Source: Magicicada septendecula
Lineage: Eukaryota > Arthropoda > Insecta > Hemiptera > Cicadidae
DNA length: 64,000 bases
Direction of reading: 5' to 3'
NCBI GenBank assembly: GCA_034769895.1
Contig: CM068369.1
Coordinates: 426,089,479-426,153,478, forward strand
Part shown: positions 56,085 through 64,000 of the stretch, in pieces
Numbering within the stretch: the stretch's first letter is position 1
Layout of the letters: the number at the start of each line of letters is the position of its first letter
Notes under the pieces: generated by a model
The model's database searches: none
Told to the model about the DNA's origin: nothing
Seen by the model: only the letters and a program-made list of their open reading frames with translations
Translations under genes and position numbers: made by a program

Positions 56085-58731
56085 TGTAACCTCTCTATGC
56101 TTTTAGTATTTATTTTATTTCATTTTTTTTTTTTTTAATTTCTATCTCCTTGCTTATTAGTTTTGAAAGAGAGGTCACAAGTTACTTAAAACTAGGCAAG
56201 AGCCTAGAGAAGCTAAAATTGGGCTGGGTCCAGTATGATGGGACTTGCAAATGAAACACTGAACTTAAGATAACAACAACAATTTATTATTCTCTGGTAG
56301 TACAACACCTGAGCCCCAAAAGGCTAGATAACTAAGTCTTTTCATTGTTGAATGTAATTTCCTTAATGTGTGCCTTGCCAAAAGTTGAGCAAGGAATAAT
56401 AACTATTAACAGCACCAAGTATTGAATGAGTATTAAGATCTGAATGATCAGTGAATATTAATTCATGGAATGTTACATAATGTCAATAATACAATTGTAA
56501 AGTGGCACACAATCTCGACCCGCAAATAATCACATATTATAACAAGACATAAATATAGAAACATATACACCTGCAGGATTGATATAACAATGTAACAATT
56601 ATGTAAAACAACACATACATATAATTGACATCAACCACGTTTGCATATAAATAACCCATCACATGTTCACCCTGGTTATCAGCGCATTTAAGCATCTTGT
56701 TCAACACCCATAACCCCCTTATTCTGACCAAGTATCTGGCTCCCTTCTGTTTAATTAATAGGTGACTAAACCCCCCCCCCCACAACTTCAATTAAAATAT
56801 CCCAGGAGTGGAGCAGACATGCCCCCCAAGTTTTAACAAGATAAGTGTTAACTGAATGTTCTCTGTAAGCCACGCACAAATCCCATGCCGATATTTAATT
56901 ATCAATTTAAATCCCATCAATTACTATAATGAAGAGTAGCATCACAAGGTTAACATGGATGTCCGGTTGCCTAACTGCATTTTATATTTCTTTTTACTTT
57001 CAAAACAGAATATGGAAAAATAGTGGAACTTGACCACCATGAGTATTCATAACTGACATTGATTAATCTTGTGTGGTCTTATGGTTAACTAATTGTTATA
57101 GTGAGCAATTACAATTATGGTTACAAAATTTTTGCTATGGTAAAATACAATCTGTGACAATGGTAAATTTAAAGTGTGCAAATTAGCTAAACAGTGGAAC
57201 AGAATTTGTAAAACGGAATCTAAGTCATAAAGGTATTAAATCAGCTCACAGTGTTCCAAAACTTAACTACCGGCAGGGTCAGGCATCGGACGAGATCTAG
57301 CAAGATCTGACATAGACAGACTTGCAGTGGACGTCTCCAACGGGAGTCGACCACGGTTTAAAACCACCCCCAGATTAGGAATGAATAATAAAATACGTGT
57401 CCACATGGAGCAACATCGTTAACATAACTATCCCAACATGCTTAAAACAGAAATAGAATGAGCTACAACTCTAACTACCGAACTCCCCTCGACCCGGGCG
57501 GTGCGTGACCCCGGCCGAGTTTTCACTCTCAAAACGAGATATACATGATAGTAATAGAGGAGGCGTAAGCCTTACAAATTGCAATTAAAACATGCCACCC
57601 ATTGTCCGGAAATAACTGTCAATACTGGAGCGTGTCATGAAAGTCTCACAGAGTTATTCGGCCACAAGATTTAGTTTAACATGGTTAAATTTCACCTGGT
57701 TTGAAGGGTGTATGTTGAGGGCTCTGTAGTGTGTGTCCAGTCCATCCTTCCGGCTGACATAGCTGACGAAGTGTTTTGGAATTACATCGCCTGAGGCAGT
57801 TGTTCGGCCATCCTTCCAGAGCGGGGCAGATTCCCGGCTACCTCGGAAACCCTGCACAATTATATCTGGGATTACTCATAAGTTCATGAAACACACACTA
57901 CCACATTTACCCACTGAAATAGCATGGTCTGTCCAGTTTATAAACTCGAAAAATTGCCTAAGTAAAGAATCCCATTGAATGTAGTAAATCACTTCAAAAA
58001 AAATAACTCCATTGAATATGTTAATATAGAATATGTCTAAATATAGTCACTCCATAATAATGATAATTTTAATTAACATTTATGCAAAAGTTTTCATGAC
58101 GCACTTACAGGAATTGGCAACTTTTAACAAGTCCGTGACATACACAGATATCAGAAAATTACTGACTTACGCCCCATCTTAGTTTAGTTAATTTAGTAGA
58201 AGCATTACTAGATTAATATAAAACATAATTATATCCTTAACGTTACAATCAATTAACCAGGGTTGAGATAAAGCATACATAAAACAAATTTTAACCTGAA
58301 ACTCGCCATGTGCTAAGAATTCACTGTAATATATATCTTAACGCATCCACTTTAATATCAATTAGAACCAATTTGTTTTTATAAATAATTAAAATACATA
58401 TTTTGATGGACTTACCGGAGGTCACGTAGGTTTCTACTTATTCATAGAAGAAGCTGGGAGACGAAAACTGTTCAATCTACTCTGCCAGCCGGGGACTAGA
58501 ATGTGAGGCGCTGATAGCTGAAGTGGAACTGAATAAACCGGCTGTTGAAAAACCCGTATGTAACAGAGATAGGGCGCGCGCGAGTCGGGCGGCCAAGGGG
58601 CAATTCAGCATGACAAAGTCCAACTGACCGTACCAAAGGACAACTTCTTTCGCGTCGACAAATATGTAAATTCTTTAATTAATCACAATATAGACATCGG
58701 AACATCGCCGCGTGTTCTAAAACGCGGCACA
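56085..58731 (-). repeat. 5' LTR of Gypsy4
   Basis: It matches 49864-52512 with few differences (for example a longer C-run near 56770 and a shorter T-run near 56120). On the minus strand a TTCAGTT initiator-like sequence near 58531 precedes an untranslated stretch that ends at the donor-like CCG/GTAAGT (58416-58414). Confidence 0.88.
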
Positions 58732-59129
58732 ATAGAGGTAGGAGGAAAACTAAGTTAGATGTATCTAATCCTTTCTATTGAAGTAAATTAAGGTGTTTGT
58801 TATTATAAAGTTAATTATAAATTAGTTTACTAAAATTGTATATACTAAATTAAATTCAATTACAAAATTTTAAAAAGAGAAATTTTTTTTTGAAGTTTTT
58901 AAGATAATTACTAAATTATTAATATTTTGTGTTTAGTTTGAGACTTTCATTACATTAACAGTCACATCAAGTCTCAGTTTAAAATCAACAACTCAGTTTA
59001 AGACCAACAAATCAATCAACGAGTTTGATCTTTTGGTCTTCAACCTTCAGACTGGTTGACAACCAACATGTCTACTGGACATTAATATTCATTAACTATA
59101 TAGATTACTACTGGATCACAAATTATAAT
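58732..59129. other. AT-rich spacer between Gypsy4 and a PLE relic
   Basis: It starts with the ATAG duplication of Gypsy4. No ORF, repeat or element end was seen in the rest. Confidence 0.6.
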
Positions 59130-59260
59130 TCGTAAAAATGATAATTTTACCTTATAGCCTAAACTACCTTTCGGTCCATTAGAGCTTCACCAGAGGCTGC
59201 CGCTAGGAGCACTGTGTGTCCTGATTTTGGTGACGGCGCCATTGTTCAAAAGATAATTAT

Positions 59261-59285
59261 TGTGTGTGTGTGTGTGTGTGTGTGT
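59261..59285 (+). repeat. (TG)n microsatellite
   Basis: About twelve TG repeats lie in the PLE relic, where the intact copy has a short (TG)n after its last His-rich codons. It expanded from that seed. Confidence 0.9.
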
Positions 59286-60049
59286 TGTGTATATATTCAA
59301 ATAGTATGTGTGATTTAAATTGTGTCTGTTCATTTAGGATGTTGTTCCCATGCATTTTTGTGTGTTTGTGTATTTTTAGTTGATCAAGAGTATATAGTTT
59401 TCGGCCTTTTGTGTGTACATGTTGGTGTTTATGTTTCTGTATGTGTGTCTGCCTTAATGAGATGGTTTGCAAAGGTGGATTCGATGGTGGAGTGTAATGC
59501 TTTTATGTGTTCAATAAATGAAGCTGCATCCAAACATCATGGACAACAAAATCCAGAAATTAATATTCATTTCAGCAATGATATAATAACTCTGATATTA
59601 ATTATATTTGCAATTGAAAATCAAATAAGCAAATAATAACATATCATCCTCTTAAATTAAGTCATTTACATTTCGTTTGCTTTCTGTTTTTTGGTGGAGG
59701 GGGGACTAGATACAACAACTAAGCTCAAACGGCTGTCAGTTAGTACACTGCAGCATTACATATAGTTTTAACATCAACTATACAGCATAAAATTATTGCT
59801 TTTGTAGATGAAATGGCAACATTCACACACACTTGTTATGAAATCATTTGATCAGATTATGTGAAGCTTTCATCCATGGCACAAATATGTGTCAAACCAC
59901 ACACCCATCAGGAAGCAGGTTTGAAATTAATATCATTTCTGTAGGTGTCAAGTAACTGGAGTGAGTCATTTGAGTGAAGCAGTAACATATGTTAAGCAGT
60001 TACCATGAAATTACAAACTTTTTTATGATGAATGAACATTAACTTTGTT

Positions 60050-60075
60050 CTGAAGAAGCTTTTTCAAAGGTGAAA
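60050..60075 (+). ncRNA. Hammerhead-like motif in the third PLE copy
   Basis: CTGAAGA, which fits CUGANGA exactly, is followed by AGCTTTTTCAAAGGT and GAAA (60072-60075), then GCCGGTT as in the intact PLE. The intervening stem is weak (AGC region with GGT), so catalysis is doubtful. Confidence 0.35.
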
Positions 60076-60409
60076 GCCGGTTCAGGTTATAAGGTAAAAC
60101 TTTACGTTTTTACCCATAAAAAACATTGTGTTCTGAGTCGTTAGTGAAATAATTATATTTAATTAACTTTGTAGCTAAATATTATCATAAGAGTGAAATT
60201 AAGTAAATTACCCTGTATTTTAAAATAATTTAAACCTGTTTCTTCAGTTAGCTATATACATACATACACAATCAGTAAATGCTTATAACTTCTTTTTAAT
60301 GATTAGTAGTTCAGGTGCCTTCCAAAAAATATAAAATCTTATCCTTTTTTAATGGATAGTTTATCTCTAGTACTAAGTTTAAAGTTACAATTTTTATACA
60401 TTATTGTAC

Positions 60410-60615
60410 CCCATACAGCACACAATGTTGACATGCACTTACAGGGACAGACTGCCTAGACAGCATTTAACTTCCCCAGTCAATGAAACAAGGTAATCTT
60501 TAGGGCTGGGTGATCCCAGATATCATGAAAACAATCCACCTGAAATGGATTCAAACAAGTAATGCCCTGCTTTGAGAGTGAGTACGCTGGCCACTATGCC
60601 ACCCAATGATTTCAT
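60410..60615 (-). mobile_element. Probable tRNA-derived SINE
   Basis: On the minus strand TGGCATAGTGG (60601-60591) fits the RNA polymerase III A box TGGCNNAGTGG. GTTTGAATCC (60556-60547) is one change from the B box GTTCGAATCC, 34 nt later, the spacing found in tRNA-derived promoters. The sequence does not fold as a complete tRNA, and a non-tRNA body (GGATCACCCAGCCC, TGGGGAAGTT) follows to about 60410. The 3' end and duplication were not found. Confidence 0.65.
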
Positions 60616-63200
60616 AATTTTGGATCTGGAAGTGGATCGACTCTAAGTTACATTTTCATGCATGTGTTTTTTGTTTCTGCAAATAGTTTCATTACTAGCT
60701 TTTATATTTTTGTATACACCTACATGCAATGTAAAACTTTAAGAAAGAAACTCGGTACAGGGTGGATTACCTATAATAATGAATATGAACACTTTTCTGG
60801 ATAAGCTAATTTTCTAGATAATAAAACAACTGTATTAAAATTTTTGAGAAATTTCAGGAATAATCCAGATGTAATACAAAAATTTAAATATTGTGTATTA
60901 GTGAATAACACATAATAACAGAAGTGTATACTGTATATTACTTTTGATTCCATACGTCAGTTTACAAAAAATTAATAAAATTCATTTTTGTAATTATAAT
61001 GAGACTAAATACGTATGTAAAAAGATAAGTTACTTTCAGAAGATACTCAAAATATTTACTATTCTATTTAGTATACATTTCATATCATAATGACAGTCAA
61101 CATTTTCTACAATAGCAAGGTTTTTATAGCATTCCCACAGTGAAAAATATCACTATGTTGGCCTGTCAACATATTTTTACCTCACTTCCAGTCCTTTGTG
61201 GTGGAACACCTTCTTATTGTCAGAGAATGTTATAGTTTACATTAAGAACATTATTTTCTAACAATGAAAAATTGGTTTCATGTAACGTTTCAAGGTTTTA
61301 AAATTAATCATAAGGCTGAATTTGGGTGGAGGAACTTGGAGGAAGAATAAATACAGTGGAAACCATGTACTTTGCTGAAAATTGAATAAGGACTCTTCAT
61401 TTACAAAAGACTTCAAAGGCTTAAAGATTGTTTAAACATAACCTAGATTCCCTTACCTTTACCTAGAAGACTATGAGAAGTAATGAGGGGTCTGGTCATT
61501 GGGAGATTCATCAATGACCAATCAAATGAAGGGAAGGGTAATTATTAGTGTATTTACATTTTAAGAGCAAAACATATTGAAACCCTTTGTAAATTGAGCA
61601 AGAGGATGATACAACAAAACACTAACCAAATAGTAAGTAATTCATTAAAATCAGCACTACCAATACCATCCGACTGCCCTCCACCTCTCCCCATGCCTAT
61701 CCACTCCAGCACCCTAATGCACACACTGATGAAATATAGAAACCCAGAATTGCTAGCTTCAGTGGAACTCAGGGAAGTTCAATTGCTCTCATTCACTTTT
61801 ACAGCACATGTCTTGTGCCAGAGTATTTGTATACTGTATGTGCTAGATACCACTCTGCAACTGAAAGCAAAAGCCTTTTGGTCACTCACATTTGAGAGAA
61901 AACATTTAATTAATGAAAATGGACAGCCCTGCAGTCTTTTGATTCAAAATGAAGAGTTTGATTAAAAAATTACAGAAAAATTAAATTAAATTATTTTTTT
62001 AAATTAATCTGCAATTTATATAGTGTCTGTAATTGAACAATGTGAAGCGAGTTATTATTACACTTGGCCATTTGGCATTCATCTGTCAGTCTTTTAATAA
62101 CTTTTGAATATCAATCAATTTTTGCAAAACTTGACATGTGACTCCATACTTTTACCCTACTGAACCTTATTGTTTTTAAGATTTATCCCCCCAAAAGAAT
62201 AGTGGAAGGTAGAAGTGTGGGAGGCAAAAATATGGGGGGGGGCAAAATTATGAAAAAATTGGAGAAAACCCATGTGGTGTATGAAATTAAAGGCAGTTTA
62301 AACCACAATCTGAATATAGTTCAAAAAATTTCAAAACTTTTTGACATCAGTCTCCAAAAAGTGGGTGAAAATTTGAATACAATCACAAAAATTCATGTGA
62401 GTATCAAATTAAGGAGAATTTAAACTAAAATCTGAATGTAGCGTTAAGTTTTAGAAATTTCAGAATCTTTAGATCCCAGAATAAAATTTATGCTTGTGCT
62501 GGTGAGGGAAAGGGTTGTTTTAAGTGCTTTTGGTAAAACGTGAGATGAGTACAAGTAAGAGTCACACCTCACCACTGTCTATAAAACATGTAGCTATTAA
62601 CCTGTAGTAATAAGACACTAACAACTTTTACATTTTCACAAGTATTGCTTAAATTATCTAGGTATACTACTACTTAATAACTACACAATGACAAAATCAA
62701 ATTATTACGTGATCATGATTCAATAATAATGATGATGATGAAGTTTAATCCTTATTTTGCATTAGTGATATATGGTATTTTAGAATGAATGGTCCAAGTT
62801 TTTGGCTCACACAATATTATTAATTTTGGCTTTGCTTTGTTTTCCCAGTTGTTAGGACTAGATGTAGCTATTGCCTCAGCTTCTCCTCCTCTTCTATTAT
62901 GTTCTTCATGACTGTCGTCATTGGCACAGTCAGGATTGTTGGTGACACTAGCAGTAGTAAGGAATTCCCAGTTATAGCCTCCTGTGTACGTCATAAAATG
63001 GCTACTAGAGAGGTTGTACTATCTGCCTACAAATTTTATCTATATGAACTTAATAGCAATCTACAGACTGGAGTGGGGTTGTAACGCCCTCCCCCTTGGC
63101 TGTGCCACTAGTTATAGTTTAATTTGATCTCATTTTGTTTTAGAAATGTTAAATCATAATTTGTTGACCTTCAACCAGGCACTTTGACTGCAACTGTTGT
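60616..63200. other. Unassigned sequence, no confident gene
   Basis: AT-rich sequence without element ends that I could identify. The longest open frame, 61594-61965 on the plus strand, has 123 codons beginning at TTG (first ATG four codons on), with a Pro-rich start (DCPPPLPMPIH) and a hydrophobic middle. It has no recognised domain, so I do not call it a gene. Shorter frames at 62202-62423 and 62899-63084 are likewise unsupported. Confidence 0.5.
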
Positions 63201-63506
63201 ATCTTCTGTGGCTGTCTTGACTCTGTCTGTGACAATATGAATTCACCAACTCTGATGACTACTTACAGGTGTTGATGCAGCTTCTCATCTTCTTCTCCTC
63301 TATATTCTCTAATGAGGTGTTTCATTATTATAAGTTCTGCTACAAAAAACACTGGCTAATATCCTGTGAGAATACACATGCCACACAACTGGACAGTACT
63401 TCTACCAAACAATAAATACCACCAGTCAAGTCAATAAATAAAAGCAACCAGCATAGTCGGTGAATTCCTCATTGTAACCAACAGAATCAAGACAGCCACA
63501 GAAGAT
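63201..63506. repeat. Imperfect inverted repeat, fold-back-like
   Basis: Left arm 63201-63262 and right arm 63448-63506 are roughly reverse complements over about 55 bp; 63203-63226 matches the complement of 63481-63504 at 23 of 24 positions. The spacer is about 185 bp without an ORF. It may be a small non-autonomous DNA transposon or a fold-back element; no flanking duplication was evident. Confidence 0.6.
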
Positions 63507-64000
63507 TGATTACCACATTACAGCTAAAATGTTTTACTGAAGATCAAACAACAGTCCTACTAGATCACAAGTGAAGTCATAATTAAACTCCAGCCATGAA
63601 AAATTATAACATTATTAAATCTAAATTCAATTTATAGATGAAAAACTGACATTCTTATCCAACTTCTTTGACTCTAAAATGTGATTTTATTAACAGTTGA
63701 ACTGTGACATAGGCCTAAACAAAAAAATTCACTTAATAATATTACTTATTAACTTCTCTGTGACAAACTCAAACTTCATTATAAACTATTATACTATAAA
63801 CAATTATTATTTTATAAATATTAAACAAAAATTAATATTATTACTTTGTTATGCCATTTTAATGTTGCCTGTGCATAATGTGTGTTCACATACATATGTG
63901 TGGATGCTTTGCACTCAAGCACGAACACACACACAGAATACAAAATGAAACAAACATTATGTCTTCAGTATTTTAAGAGATTTTCATCGCTTATTAAACT
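63507..64000. other. Unassigned AT-rich sequence
   Basis: I see no gene, repeat or element end here. The 83-codon frame at 63697-63948 is AT-driven and has no recognisable domain. Confidence 0.5.

Larger units (their letters stand above)
49864..58731 (-). mobile_element. Gypsy4: Gag-only LTR element with 2.65 kb LTRs
   Basis: LTRs 49864-52512 and 56085-58731 are nearly identical, and ATAG flanks the element (49860-49863, 58732-58735). In minus orientation the order is 5' LTR, primer site, leader, gag, 3' region, polypurine tract (GGGGTGGGGG) and 3' LTR. The 3.57 kb internal part holds only gag, so it is non-autonomous. The internal part is clearly richer in G+C than its surroundings. Confidence 0.9.
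59130..60160. pseudogene. Penelope-like relic with two opposed fragments
   Basis: Minus-strand 59530-59130 encodes the end of a GIY-YIG PLE protein (HVHTKGRKLYTLDQLKIHKH, then NILNEQTQFKSH) and continues into the PLE 3' end. On the plus strand ATGGACAACAAAATCCAG (59540) matches the PLE ORF start, and 60045-60160 matches the PLE 3' end (GGTAAAACTTTACGTTTTTAC). The 480 bp between carry no recognisable PLE coding sequence. The pattern resembles the inverted 5' structure of the intact PLE, much reduced. Confidence 0.78.

Noticed and set aside
61594-61965. 123-codon plus-strand frame in the right-hand unassigned region
   Set aside because: TTG start, no domain, no recognisable splice pattern or neighbouring exons; kept only as a note.

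Overview
The window is eukaryotic, AT-rich and dense with transposable elements. Coiled-coil Gag Ty3/Gypsy elements, Penelope-like elements (PLEs) with GIY-YIG endonucleases, a mariner relic and a tRNA-derived SINE together suggest an arthropod, probably an insect; I cannot name the species. I found no convincing single-copy host gene, tRNA, rRNA or CRISPR array.

Layout. 1-18156 is a young Ty3/Gypsy element ('Gypsy1') with unusually long LTRs of about 3.46 kb, an intact gag, a nearly intact pol in the -1 frame, and a PLE with an intact 820-codon ORF inserted in its 3' LTR (11815-15384). 18160-20640 is a decayed PLE that carries an internally deleted mariner (18416-19335). 20880-42425 is a decayed Gypsy element ('Gypsy2'). 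Its pol is broken by a 2 kb solo LTR (25741-27771) and then by a tandem non-autonomous LTR array (30005-40436) built as LTR-internal-LTR-internal-LTR, with an exact 4600-bp period and a 379-codon gene of unknown function in each unit. 42446-49688 is a minus-strand Gypsy element ('Gypsy3') with an internally deleted pol. 49864-58731 is a minus-strand, Gag-only LTR element ('Gypsy4') with 2.65 kb LTRs. 58732-64000 is mostly unassigned sequence with a PLE relic, a tRNA-derived SINE and an inverted repeat.

How the parts work together. In Gypsy1 and Gypsy3 the pol frame is open across the end of gag in the -1 frame. Each copy has a canonical slippery heptamer (TTTAAAC at 5827-5833; GGGAAAC at 46363-46357, minus strand) followed after 6-7 nt by a stable stem; in Gypsy1 the stem can be extended to an H-type pseudoknot. 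This is a complete -1 programmed frameshift signal for making Gag and Gag-Pol. The non-autonomous array and Gypsy4 lack pol and would depend on enzymes supplied by other elements.

The most useful leads are the two frameshift signals, the giant LTRs, the unknown protein in the tandem array, the hammerhead-like modules at the PLE ends, the head-to-head 5' end of the intact PLE, and splice-like signals inside the Gypsy4 LTR. All boundaries were read by eye; those given as approximate would benefit from self-alignment.
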